Origin: Caloramator proteoclasticus DSM 10124
Lineage (GTDB): Bacteria; Bacillota; Clostridia; Clostridiales; Caloramatoraceae
Direction of reading: 5' to 3'
NCBI RefSeq assembly: GCF_900129265.1
Contig: NZ_FQVG01000008.1
Coordinates: 1-58,506, forward strand
Length of the DNA stretch: 58,506 nt
The position numbers and the translations under genes were made by a program. Below, in pieces: positions 1 through 7,659 of the stretch (its first letter is position 1; the number at the start of each line of letters is the position of its first letter). The notes beneath the pieces were generated by a model. That model saw nothing but the letters and a program-made list of their open reading frames with translations, had not been told where the DNA came from and ran no database searches.

Positions 1-159
1 TTCATGATAATAGCCTTTAACTTAACCCAATTATACTTTTTTAGAAACATTCGAGGATTCAGAGAAAAAAGGCTTTTGCAGATAAATATAATAGAAGATT
101 TGAAAGATGAAATGTTGATAATTATGAATTGGATTAATCCAATTTTTAACACCGCATAG
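1..159 (+). pseudogene. C-terminal end of a DDE-type transposase (cut by window edge)
   Basis: Frame 1 is open from the first base to a TAG at 157-159, giving 52 residues. The stretch contains FNLTQLYFFRNIRGFREKR, a composition I recognise from the C-terminal tails of bacterial insertion-sequence transposases. The rest of the gene lies to the left of the window, so I cannot say whether it is intact. No clear terminal inverted repeat was recognised after it. The family is not named because only the tail is visible. Confidence 0.55.
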
Positions 160-343
160 TCGATAATAAAATTGGAAATACAGCTTTTCATTATGATGGG
201 GAGGGGGAAGGTGTATCTATATACATGGCCTACGGCCTTTTTCCCTTCCAAAATTTCAATAAAATAGAAAAAATCTAATTTCCTATAAAGAAAAAAGCTT
301 TACTGGAAATTAGATGCGAAATCTCTGAGTATGAGGTGTTATT
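160..343. other. Intergenic stretch with two hairpins, probably IS end plus leader of the RDD gene
   Basis: No gene is seen here. Two dyads are present. An outer GGGAAGG (205-211) / CCCTTCC (243-249) pair encloses GGCC-TAC-GGCC (227-237) followed by five Ts, which could terminate the transposase transcript. ATCTAATTTCC (273-283) pairs with GGAAATTAGAT (305-315), 11 bp just upstream of the next gene. The ribosome-binding site for the gene at 344 is GAGGTG near 331-337. Confidence 0.5.
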
Positions 344-1798
344 ATGGAAAAGATTTTACTTATTGTTTCCCGCTCTGCTGCTTTTTTGATAGATTGGATT
401 GTATTTATCATAGTTTATTTAATATTATCAGAACTGGGTGCATATGCATATATTCTATCTCTATTTGCTTTATTTATATATAGAGTATTTATGCAGGCTA
501 AATTTGGGCAGACATTAGGTATGATGCTTTTAAAGGTTAGACTTTCTGATTATTCCTATAAAATTGCTCTTAAAAGAGAGATATTTAGAATAGCCTCAAG
601 CTTTTTTTACATAGGTTACCTATATGCCCTTTTTGACAAAAAACTTAGAACCCTTCACGATATATCCTCAGGCGTTTATGTGGACTATGTGGATAAAAAA
701 AGGGAGGAAACAAATACAAATAAATTAATACTATATATTTCATACTTTTTACTAATAGTTTCAATGTTAAAGGGTACCTCAAGATTTTTATTAGATGAAA
801 TTGGACAATTTGGACTTGAAAAATATGCCATATCGGATGAATACTTTCAAAGCTTTGAGGGAGATAACCTTTTAAGCTTATCCCAAGAGGAACTTTATCT
901 TAAAACTGTAGGGCGTAGATATACTGCAATAATAGATGAAGCAGGAAAAAAGGTAATCTATAGAATATCAAATAAGCTAAAATACACAGAGGTATATAGG
1001 TTAAATAAAAGTGGAAATGAATTTATAGGGGAATATAAATTTAAGGTTGATTTTCCCATACAATTCATAGAAAGCATAAACTATAAAGGTGAAGACAGTT
1101 TTTGTGCAGTAACTCCAAAGGGAGAACTTATTATATTTTCAAACTGGGGAGATATATATGCAAAAAAATATATAAAAAATAAAGATGTTGTGAATATAAA
1201 AACTGGGGATTTAGATAAAGATGGTTTAGATGAAATAGTAATATTGAATAGAAATGCAGATATTGAAATATATAAATTAAATAAAGGCGAATTAAGCACA
1301 ATGTTTTTTGGTAAAATTGGAGAGGATATTTTACCATCTGCCTTTATGATTGAGGATGGAATAATTGTTTTATCAAAGGGTGAAAATAAGACAAATATAT
1401 ATAAATATGATTTTAAGGAAGGGCAATTTATATATAAATTTAAAAGGCAAATCAAAAGAAAGGATATAACAAATATTTTTAAATTTGATGGTGGATATTT
1501 AATAAATAATATTGGAAGAAATAATATGATGTTTAAGGTAGGAAATATACAAATCTTTGAGGTATTAGATACTAATTTTAAAATAAAATATAATTTTGGA
1601 AAAAGACCTGCAAGAAGATATTCCTATATGGTAAGGATAGTGGAGGAAGTTTGTGATATAGATGGAGACGGTTTAGATGAATTGGTTGTAAAATCTATTG
1701 GAAAAGGTGATGTTATGGGGCATTCCTATAGAATTGAAGTATATAAACAAAATAAATTTTTACTGATGATAAATAGGATATTAACCCTGTGGTCTTGA
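344..1798 (+). CDS. RDD-family membrane protein with C-terminal DxDxDG (FG-GAP-like) repeats
   Basis: 484 residues. The first ~115 residues form an RDD-like membrane domain with hydrophobic segments near residues 8-25, 28-48 and 85-100. A further hydrophobic segment near 126-144 precedes a large domain. In the second half two short motifs, GDLDKDGLDE and CDIDGDGLDE, look like the calcium-binding loops of FG-GAP/VCBS propeller repeats, so the C-terminal ~330 residues are probably a beta-propeller held at the membrane. Function is unknown. The ATG at 344 follows GAGGTG. The stop codon overlaps the -35 box of the metG T-box promoter, so the gene ends exactly where the next transcription unit starts. 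Confidence 0.75.
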   Translation: MEKILLIVSRSAAFLIDWIVFIIVYLILSELGAYAYILSLFALFIYRVFMQAKFGQTLGMMLLKVRLSDYSYKIALKREIFRIASSFFYIGYLYALFDKKLRTLHDISSGVYVDYVDKKREETNTNKLILYISYFLLIVSMLKGTSRFLLDEIGQFGLEKYAISDEYFQSFEGDNLLSLSQEELYLKTVGRRYTAIIDEAGKKVIYRISNKLKYTEVYRLNKSGNEFIGEYKFKVDFPIQFIESINYKGEDSFCAVTPKGELIIFSNWGDIYAKKYIKNKDVVNIKTGDLDKDGLDEIVILNRNADIEIYKLNKGELSTMFFGKIGEDILPSAFMIEDGIIVLSKGENKTNIYKYDFKEGQFIYKFKRQIKRKDITNIFKFDGGYLINNIGRNNMMFKVGNIQIFEVLDTNFKIKYNFGKRPARRYSYMVRIVEEVCDIDGDGLDELVVKSIGKGDVMGHSYRIEVYKQNKFLLMINRILTLWS

Positions 1799-1823
1799 CA
1801 AAAACTATCAAATTTTGTACATT
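1795..1823 (+). promoter_or_regulatory. Sigma-A promoter for the metG T-box transcript
   Basis: TTGACA (1795-1800), 17 bp, TACATT (1818-1823). The -35 box overlaps the stop codon of the preceding gene. The distance to the T-box start (~1840) fits. Confidence 0.7.
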
Positions 1824-1839
1824 AATCTTAATAATGTTA

Positions 1840-2048
1840 AATGCTTTGAAGGAGAGAGTAACATAATACCGTGTCAAAAGAGAGCTGGGGTAGGTGAAAG
1901 CCAGCGGCATAGGGTTATGTGAAGATGGCTCTGGAGCACAGCAGTCGATATGTAGGCTGTTGCGGCATTGCCGTTATCCAAATTAAGGCCGAAAGGTGAA
2001 GTAGGGTGGTACCGCGATACCTCGCCCCTATATGGGGCGAGGTTTACT
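1840..2048 (+). promoter_or_regulatory. T-box riboswitch (methionine tRNA-sensing) upstream of metG
   Basis: The conserved T-box sequence AGGGTGGTACCGCG lies at 2003-2016. It is directly followed by a GC-rich hairpin, CCTCGCCCC (2020-2028) / GGGGCGAGG (2034-2042), and a T-rich tract, which is the terminator competing with the antiterminator. The upstream part starts with GGAGAGAGTAAC, typical of the base of Stem I. Two ATG triplets (1917-1919 and 1925-1927) lie in the region expected for the specifier loop; either would match tRNA-Met and I cannot decide between them by eye. T-boxes read tRNA charging and let transcription continue when the tRNA is uncharged. This agrees with the gene that follows, methionyl-tRNA synthetase. 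Confidence 0.95.
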
Positions 2049-2051
2049 TTT
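2020..2051 (+). terminator. T-box attenuator terminator
   Basis: 9-bp perfect GC-rich stem (2020-2028 / 2034-2042), 5-nt loop, followed by TTTACTTTTTT. It overlaps the antiterminator bulge side of the T-box. Confidence 0.9.
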
Positions 2052-2133
2052 TTATAGTATAAAAATTATAAAGTATAATAAATAATATTTCAAAAACAGA
2101 TAAGTCTATAAACAATAGAAAGGAGAGAGAGAT

Positions 2134-4065
2134 ATGGAAAATAAGAGATTTTATATCACAACCCCAATTTATTATCCAAGTGATAAGCTACATATCGGTA
2201 ATACCTATACAACTGTTGCAGCAGATGCATTGGCAAGATTCAAGAGATTAACAGGATATGATGTAATGTTTTTAACAGGAACAGATGAACACGGACAAAA
2301 GATACAAAGAATAGCAGAAAAAAATGGTGTTACTCCTAAAGAATACGTTGATAGGATTGTTGCTTCAATTAAGGAACTTTGGAAGACAATGAACATATCC
2401 TATGACAAATTTATAAGAACTACAGATGATTATCACGAAAAGGCAGTTCAATACATATTTAAAAAGCTATATGACAAGGGAGATATATACAAGGGATATT
2501 ATGAAGGCTGGTACTGCACTCCTTGTGAATCCTTCTTTACAGAAACACAGCTAAAGGATGGTAAGTGTCCAGACTGTGGAAGAGATGTAGAATGGACGAA
2601 GGAAGAAGCGTATTTCTTTAAGCTATCTAAATATCAAGATAGATTACTAAAGTATATTGAGGAACATCCAGAATTCATTCAACCTGAAAGTAGAAAGAAT
2701 GAAATGATAAATAACTTCCTAAAACCAGGACTTGAGGATTTATGCGTGTCAAGAACATCCTTTACTTGGGGAGTACCTGTAGAGTTTGATCCAAAGCACG
2801 TTGTATATGTTTGGATAGATGCCCTTGCAAACTACATAACTGCGTTAGGATATGGAAGTGAAGATGATACATTATACAAAAAATATTGGCCTGCAGATGT
2901 ACATCTTGTAGGAAAGGATATAATAAGATTCCATACAATTATTTGGCCAATAATGCTTATGGCACTTGATTTACCACTACCAAAGCAGGTTTTTGGACAC
3001 GGATGGCTGCTTGTTGATGGTGGAAAGATGTCAAAGTCAAAGGGAAATGTTGTAGATCCTGTTGTTCTTACAGAGCATTTTGGTGTTGATGCAGTAAGAT
3101 ACTATCTTTTAAGAGAGATACCATTTGGTCAAGATGGACAGTTTACAAATGAAATGTTTATAAAGAGAATAAACTCAGATCTTGCAAATGACCTTGGAAA
3201 CCTTGTATCAAGAACATTAACAATGGTTGAAAAGTATTTCGATGGAGAAGTTTCAAGAGGACAAGAGGGTCAATATGATGATGAATTAAAGATTCTTGCA
3301 GTAGAGATTCCAACAAAAGTTGAAGAGCTTATGAATAAATACAGAATAAGTGATGCAATGGATGAAATATGGAAACTAATTTCAAGAGCAAACAAGTATA
3401 TAGATGAAACTATGCCTTGGGTTCTTGCAAAGGACGAAAACAGCAAGGATAGACTTAAGGAAGTTTTATACAACCTATCAGAGACAATAAGATTTGTGAC
3501 TACATTATTACAACCATTTATGCCAGATACAGCAGAAAAAATAAAAAATCAGTTTAACTTTGATGATTTAACTTGGGATTCAATTAAGACATTTGGAAAC
3601 ATTAAAAATGGAACAAGAGTAAAAAGAGGAGAACTTCTATTCCCAAGAATAGATGTTGAAAAGAAGCTTGAGGAACTTGAAAAGTTGAATAAAAAGGAAG
3701 AGAAGAAGGAGGAGAAGAAGATGGAACCTATAAAGAGTGAAATTACAATAGATGATTTTTCAAAAATAGATTTAAGGGTTGCTAAGGTTTTAGAGTGTGA
3801 AAGAATAGAGGGAGCAGATAAACTTCTAAAGTTAAAGGTTAATTTAGGTGGAGAGCAAAGACAGGTTGTTTCAGGAATTGCAAAACACTTTAAACCAGAA
3901 GAACTTATTGGAAAAAATGTTATATTAGTTGCTAACTTAAAGCCTGTAAAATTAAGAGGAGTAGACTCCTATGGAATGATTTTAGCAGCTTCAACTTCAG
4001 ATAAAGAAAAGCTTGTTCTTGCTACAGTTGATGGCGATATAGAAACTGGTGCACAGGTTAAGTAA
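2134..4065 (+). CDS. metG: Methionyl-tRNA synthetase with C-terminal tRNA-binding domain
   Basis: 643 residues. It charges tRNA-Met with methionine in the cytoplasm. The class I signature HIGN lies near residues 20-23 and KMSKS near 298-302. A zinc knuckle with CTPC and CPDC (Cys near 127, 130, 144, 147) marks the one-knuckle form common in Bacillota. The last ~105 residues, after a Lys/Glu-rich linker (residues ~510-530), form an EMAP/Trbp111-like tRNA-binding domain (IDLRVAKVLECERIEGADKL). Length and domain order are standard for the clostridial enzyme. The ATG follows AGGAGAG. Expression is controlled by the T-box upstream. It starts the conserved metG-tatD-yabE-rnmV-rsmA run. Confidence 0.98.
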   Translation: MENKRFYITTPIYYPSDKLHIGNTYTTVAADALARFKRLTGYDVMFLTGTDEHGQKIQRIAEKNGVTPKEYVDRIVASIKELWKTMNISYDKFIRTTDDYHEKAVQYIFKKLYDKGDIYKGYYEGWYCTPCESFFTETQLKDGKCPDCGRDVEWTKEEAYFFKLSKYQDRLLKYIEEHPEFIQPESRKNEMINNFLKPGLEDLCVSRTSFTWGVPVEFDPKHVVYVWIDALANYITALGYGSEDDTLYKKYWPADVHLVGKDIIRFHTIIWPIMLMALDLPLPKQVFGHGWLLVDGGKMSKSKGNVVDPVVLTEHFGVDAVRYYLLREIPFGQDGQFTNEMFIKRINSDLANDLGNLVSRTLTMVEKYFDGEVSRGQEGQYDDELKILAVEIPTKVEELMNKYRISDAMDEIWKLISRANKYIDETMPWVLAKDENSKDRLKEVLYNLSETIRFVTTLLQPFMPDTAEKIKNQFNFDDLTWDSIKTFGNIKNGTRVKRGELLFPRIDVEKKLEELEKLNKKEEKKEEKKMEPIKSEITIDDFSKIDLRVAKVLECERIEGADKLLKLKVNLGGEQRQVVSGIAKHFKPEELIGKNVILVANLKPVKLRGVDSYGMILAASTSDKEKLVLATVDGDIETGAQVK

Positions 4066-4076
4066 GGAGTGATAGC

Positions 4077-4826
4077 TTGATATTCGATACACACGCACAC
4101 TATGACGATGAAGCCTTTAATGAAGATAGAGAAGAGGTTATAGACAAAATAAAGAAAGCAGGTGTTGGACTTGTACTAAATTGTGGTGCAAGTATTGAAG
4201 GGTGTTTTAATACAGTAGAACTTGCACAAAAATATGACTTTTTCTATGGTGCAGTTGGTCTTCATCCCCACGAGGCAGAAAAGAAGAATGATTTAAACGT
4301 TATTGGGGATTTACTTTCAAAGAATAAGATTGTTGCAGTTGGAGAAATTGGACTTGATTATTACTATCCCCACGATAGAGAAAAACAAAAAAGACTATTT
4401 ATGGAGCAGATGGATTTAGCAAGGCAGTTAAATAAGCCAGTTGTAATTCACGATAGAGATGCCCACGAGGATACTTTAAAGATTATTAAAGAGTTTAAGG
4501 GGGTTACAGGGGTTCTTCACTGTTATTCCGGAAGCTATGAGTTTGCGAAGGAAGTTGTTAAACTTGGGTATTTTTTAGGCTTCACAGGAGTAGTTACCTT
4601 TAAAAATGCTAAAAAAACTGTGGAGGTTGTACAAAATATACCCCTTGAATATATTTTAGTTGAAACTGACTGCCCTTATATGGCACCAGAGCCTAATAGG
4701 GGAAAAAGAAATGATTCTTCATATTTAATTTATGTAATAGATAAGATTTCAAAGATAAAGGAACTTGATTATAAAAAGGTGGAGGAGACTACATATAAGA
4801 ATGGTTTAAGGGCTTTTAATCTATAA
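4077..4826 (+). CDS. tatD: TatD-family metal-dependent hydrolase (YabD-like)
   Basis: 249 residues, full length. The metal-binding motifs of the TatD family are visible: FDTHAHYDD at the N-terminus, GEIGLDYY near residue 92, VIHDRDAHED near 120 and VETDCPYMAPEP near 202. Family members are metal-dependent DNases or deoxyribonucleases; the in vivo substrate in Bacillota is not settled. The start is a TTG at 4077 preceded by AAGGAGTGATAG, 11 nt after the metG stop, so it is co-transcribed with metG. This is the position of yabD in B. subtilis. A terminator overlaps its last codons. Confidence 0.93.
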   Translation: MIFDTHAHYDDEAFNEDREEVIDKIKKAGVGLVLNCGASIEGCFNTVELAQKYDFFYGAVGLHPHEAEKKNDLNVIGDLLSKNKIVAVGEIGLDYYYPHDREKQKRLFMEQMDLARQLNKPVVIHDRDAHEDTLKIIKEFKGVTGVLHCYSGSYEFAKEVVKLGYFLGFTGVVTFKNAKKTVEVVQNIPLEYILVETDCPYMAPEPNRGKRNDSSYLIYVIDKISKIKELDYKKVEETTYKNGLRAFNL

Positions 4827-4845
4827 GCCCTTAAATTAATTTTTT
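4805..4845 (+). terminator. Terminator of the metG-tatD operon
   Basis: TTTAAGGGCTT (4805-4815) pairs with AAGCCCTTAAA (4825-4835), 9-nt loop, followed by TTAATTTTTT. The left arm lies inside the tatD coding end. Confidence 0.8.
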
Positions 4846-5030
4846 GTAAAAAATAATGAAAAGTGAATAATTGGGTTTTATTTTTTGCAATTTTTGTATA
4901 TAATATTAACAAGTTGCCTCCGTGCTGGAAATAGAGTGTATAAATGCAATCATTTTTGTTTATAATTTTTTATATAAAATATGCCAAGTATAGGCATTTA
5001 AGAATTTTCCAGCTTGGGAAGCTGGGGCAT
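4846..5030. other. yabE leader region with two short hairpins
   Basis: No ORF. Two short dyads: ATGCC (4981-4985)/GGCAT (4993-4997), and a perfect CCAGCTT (5009-5015)/AAGCTGG (5019-5025) with a 3-nt loop, ending 5 bp upstream of the yabE -35 box. A TATAAT at 4899-4904 lacks a convincing -35. Function unknown. Confidence 0.4.
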
Positions 5031-5059
5031 TTGACAAATTATGTCGAAATGTGTATAAT
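5031..5059 (+). promoter_or_regulatory. Consensus sigma-A promoter of the yabE-like gene
   Basis: TTGACA (5031-5036), 17 bp, TATAAT (5054-5059): a perfect match to the vegetative consensus, with the start codon 38 bp after the -10 box. Confidence 0.85.
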
Positions 5060-5097
5060 GTGATAGTTGTCCCTGGTCCCAATAAGGAGGTGTTAAT

Positions 5098-6135
5098 ATG
5101 AGCAATATGACCTCTAAGGTAAAGACCAGAATAATAGGTAATCCCAGGTTTCTAGGCATTGTAACCGCCTGTGTAGTTGCCTTTTTAATTCTTTATGTTC
5201 AGTCAGAGAAAACAGTAACAATAGTAGATGGTAAAGAAGTAGTTAAGGTGGCTACCTTTAAGGCAAGGGTTAAGGATGTCTTAGTGTCTTGTAATGTTAA
5301 TGTAGGAGACAAGGATAAGGTTACACCTGGGCTTGACAGTAAAGTAGAAGATGACACTATTATAAATATAAAAAGAGCAGTTCCAGTTACCATCCAGGTT
5401 GATGGTAAAGTAATAACAATAAAAACTGCTCAAGACAAGGTAGAAGACGTACTACAAGAAGAAGGTATTGTCCTAAATGAAAAGGACAAAGTATCTCCAT
5501 CCTTAACATCTAAGGTAGAACAAGGAACCAATATTAAAATAACAAGGGTAGAAGAAAAAATCATAACAAAAACCGAAAGAATACCTTATACTATAGTAAG
5601 AAAGGCAAATAATAACCTTGCAAAGGGGACAACCGAAGTTCTACAGGATGGTCAAGATGGAGAGAAGGAAATCATAACAAAGGTAGTATATGAAGATGGG
5701 AAAGAAATCTCAAGACAAGTTGTAGCACAAAACGTAAAAAAGGCTCCAGTAAATAAAGTTATAGCATACGGAACACTTGCTTGGATATCAAGAGGTGAGA
5801 GCAAGATATTCTATGTTCAAAAGTTTAGAATGAGAGCAACCTGTTATACTTCAAGCTACGAAGATACAGGTAAGATGCCTGGAAGCCCTGGATTTGGAAG
5901 AACCGCAACGGGTACAATAGCAAGAAGAGATGAAGATGGCTATAGTACAGTTGCAGTAGACCCTGATGTTATACCACTTGGAACAAAGCTATATATTCCT
6001 GGCTATGGATTTGCAATAGCAGAGGACACAGGTGGTGCAATTAAGGGTAAAAAGATTGACCTTTATTTTAATCCAGGAAGCCGTGAATACAGAACCTGGG
6101 GAGTTAGATATGTTGATGTTTATGTTTTAAAATAA
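5098..6135 (+). CDS. yabE: YabE-like cell-wall protein: two DUF348 repeats, G5 domain, 3D domain
   Basis: 345 residues, exported. A membrane anchor or uncleaved signal lies near residues 17-37. Two DUF348 repeats follow (about 38-95 and 96-150; GKEVVKVATFKARVKDVL and GKVITIKTAQDKVEDVL). A G5 domain covers about 155-230 (ITKTERIPYTIV) and a C-terminal 3D domain about 245-345 (MRATCYTSSYEDTG ... TVAVDPDVIPLGTKLYI ... AEDTGGAIKGKKIDLYF). The 3D fold is that of MltA-type lytic transglycosylases and the Sps/Rpf-like stationary-phase cell-wall proteins, so it probably cleaves or remodels peptidoglycan. The conserved Asp residues of the 3D motif (DTGGAIKGKKIDLY) are present. The ATG at 5098 follows AAGGAGG. 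The gene has its own strong promoter and terminator. Confidence 0.92.
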   Translation: MSNMTSKVKTRIIGNPRFLGIVTACVVAFLILYVQSEKTVTIVDGKEVVKVATFKARVKDVLVSCNVNVGDKDKVTPGLDSKVEDDTIINIKRAVPVTIQVDGKVITIKTAQDKVEDVLQEEGIVLNEKDKVSPSLTSKVEQGTNIKITRVEEKIITKTERIPYTIVRKANNNLAKGTTEVLQDGQDGEKEIITKVVYEDGKEISRQVVAQNVKKAPVNKVIAYGTLAWISRGESKIFYVQKFRMRATCYTSSYEDTGKMPGSPGFGRTATGTIARRDEDGYSTVAVDPDVIPLGTKLYIPGYGFAIAEDTGGAIKGKKIDLYFNPGSREYRTWGVRYVDVYVLK

Positions 6136-6159
6136 GGTGGATTTCCACCTTATTTTTTT
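6129..6159 (+). terminator. Terminator after yabE
   Basis: AAAATAAGGTGG (6129-6140) / CCACCTTATTTT (6145-6156), 12-bp stem, 4-nt loop, then Ts. It overlaps the yabE stop codon. Confidence 0.88.
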
Positions 6160-6206
6160 GTATAATTAATAGGTTGTGTAGAAGTATAATAAAAGAGGTG
6201 TTTAAT

Positions 6207-6752
6207 TTGATTAAAGAAGTTATAGTTGTAGAAGGAAGAGATGATTTAATTAAGGTAAAACAGGCAGTTGATGCAGATGTAATAGTTACGAGTGGTTTTG
6301 GAATTACAGAAAAAACAATAGAGAGGATAAGGGAAGCACAAAAAACAAGAGGTGTTATAATATTTACTGACCCTGATTATGCAGGAGAGAAGATAAGAAG
6401 AACAATATCAGAAAAGGTAAAGGGATGTAAACACGCATATATGCCAAGGGATAGAGCTATTAAAAATGGAGACATAGGAGTTGAAAATGCAAGCATAGAG
6501 AGCATAAGGGACGCTTTAAATAAAGTTCAAACAGAGATTGAAAATCCTAAGATAGAGTTTACAATGGAGGATATCATAAAGTACGGACTTGCTGATACAG
6601 AAAACGCATCTGAACTTAGGGATGAAGTTGGGAAAATTTTAGGAATAGGATATGGAAATGCAAAACAGTTTCTAAATAGATTAAATAGATACGGTATAAA
6701 AAGAGAAGATTTTGAAAGAGTTGTATATAGAGCAAAGGAGGGAAAAGAATGA
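6207..6752 (+). CDS. rnmV: Ribonuclease M5 (5S rRNA maturation)
   Basis: 181 residues from a TTG start at 6207 that has AGAGGTG 6 nt upstream; the longer open frame from 6174 has no ribosome-binding site. The N-terminal TOPRIM domain shows the catalytic Glu in VVEGRDD and the metal-binding FTDPDYAGEKIRR. RNase M5 cleaves precursor 5S rRNA in Gram-positive bacteria. Length matches the family. It overlaps rsmA by four bases (ATGA), implying coupled translation, and keeps the B. subtilis position between yabE and ksgA. Confidence 0.95.
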   Translation: MIKEVIVVEGRDDLIKVKQAVDADVIVTSGFGITEKTIERIREAQKTRGVIIFTDPDYAGEKIRRTISEKVKGCKHAYMPRDRAIKNGDIGVENASIESIRDALNKVQTEIENPKIEFTMEDIIKYGLADTENASELRDEVGKILGIGYGNAKQFLNRLNRYGIKREDFERVVYRAKEGKE

Positions 6753-7597
6753 GTCTTGCTTCAAAAACTAAAGATATAGTAAAGCATTTTGAATTTAAAT
6801 TCAGTAAGAGTTTAGGACAAAACTTTTTAATAGACCAAAATATTCTTAATAAAATTGTTGATTCTGCAGAGCTTGATGAAAATAGTACTGCTATTGAGAT
6901 AGGGCCTGGTATTGGTGTTTTAACTCAGGAGATGGCAAGAAGATGTAAAAAGGTTATTGCAGTTGAAATAGATGACACGTTGATTCCTATATTAAATGAA
7001 ACCTTAGCAAACTTTGAAAATATAAAAATAATACATAATGATGCGTTAAAGGTTGATTTTAAAAAGCTTATAGAGGAAGAGGAGTTAGAAAATATTAAGC
7101 TTGTTGCAAATTTACCATATTATGTAACAACACCAATATTAACCAAGGTTTTAATGGATAAATTACCTTTAAAATCGATTATAGTTATGATTCAAAAGGA
7201 AGTTGCAGATAGGATAGTTGCAAAACCGGGTACAAAGGAATACGGTTCTCTTTCTATATTAGTTCAATACTATTGTGACGTACATAAGGTATGTAAAGTA
7301 TCAAGAAACTGCTTTGTACCACCTCCAAAGGTGGAATCAAGTGTAATAAAGATGGATTTAAGACCTCCAAAATATCACGTAGTGGATGAAGATTTATTTT
7401 TTAATGTAGTAAGACACGCCTTTAATATGAGAAGAAAAACCCTCTTTAATGCTCTAAAGCCAATAGGGCTTAAGGAGGATGAGCTTCACAATGTGTTTAT
7501 TGAGGCTGATATTGATGAGGCACGAAGAGGAGAGACATTAAGTATTGAGGAGTTTGCTAAACTTTCTAATATAATTTATACAAAACTTAAAAAATAA
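6749..7597 (+). CDS. rsmA: 16S rRNA (A1518/A1519) dimethyladenosine transferase
   Basis: 282 residues. It methylates two adjacent adenines near the 3' end of 16S rRNA using S-adenosylmethionine. The SAM-binding motif EIGPGIGVLTQEM (near residue 46), the acidic VEIDD and the catalytic NLPYYVTTP motif are present, as is the C-terminal helical domain. The usual N-terminal FKFSKSLGQNFLID is intact. It overlaps rnmV by 4 bp. Known mutants of this enzyme are kasugamycin resistant (ksgA). Confidence 0.97.
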   Translation: MSLASKTKDIVKHFEFKFSKSLGQNFLIDQNILNKIVDSAELDENSTAIEIGPGIGVLTQEMARRCKKVIAVEIDDTLIPILNETLANFENIKIIHNDALKVDFKKLIEEEELENIKLVANLPYYVTTPILTKVLMDKLPLKSIIVMIQKEVADRIVAKPGTKEYGSLSILVQYYCDVHKVCKVSRNCFVPPPKVESSVIKMDLRPPKYHVVDEDLFFNVVRHAFNMRRKTLFNALKPIGLKEDELHNVFIEADIDEARRGETLSIEEFAKLSNIIYTKLKK

Positions 7598-7598
7598 G

Positions 7599-7628
7599 GA
7601 CAATTTTTCGGTTAATGTTCATATACTA
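7599..7628 (+). promoter_or_regulatory. Sigma-K-like promoter of the unknown gene at 7660
   Basis: CATATACTA (7620-7628) fits the sigma-K -10 pattern CATAnnnTA. Upstream, GACA (7599-7602) is three of four for the -35 mACm, with 17 bp between. A sigma-A -10 TATAAT also occurs at 7627-7632 but lacks a good -35. Confidence 0.45.
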
Positions 7629-7645
7629 TAATGATGAACATTAAC
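7611..7645. promoter_or_regulatory. Perfect 12-bp inverted repeat flanking the -10 region
   Basis: GTTAATGTTCAT (7611-7622) and ATGAACATTAAC (7634-7645) are exact inverse complements with an 11-bp spacer that holds the -10 region. There is no T-run, so it does not look like a terminator. It is best read as an operator. Confidence 0.55.
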
Positions 7646-7659
7646 TGGGAGGTATAAGA

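Noticed and set aside
1081-1455. Minus-strand open frame inside the RDD gene
   Set aside because: No ribosome-binding site, low-complexity Phe/Ser/Ile composition; shadow of the plus-strand gene. The same was true for the other antisense frames not listed.
7611-7645. Palindrome as terminator of rsmA
   Set aside because: Stem is AT-rich and not followed by a T-run; a -10 box lies in its spacer.
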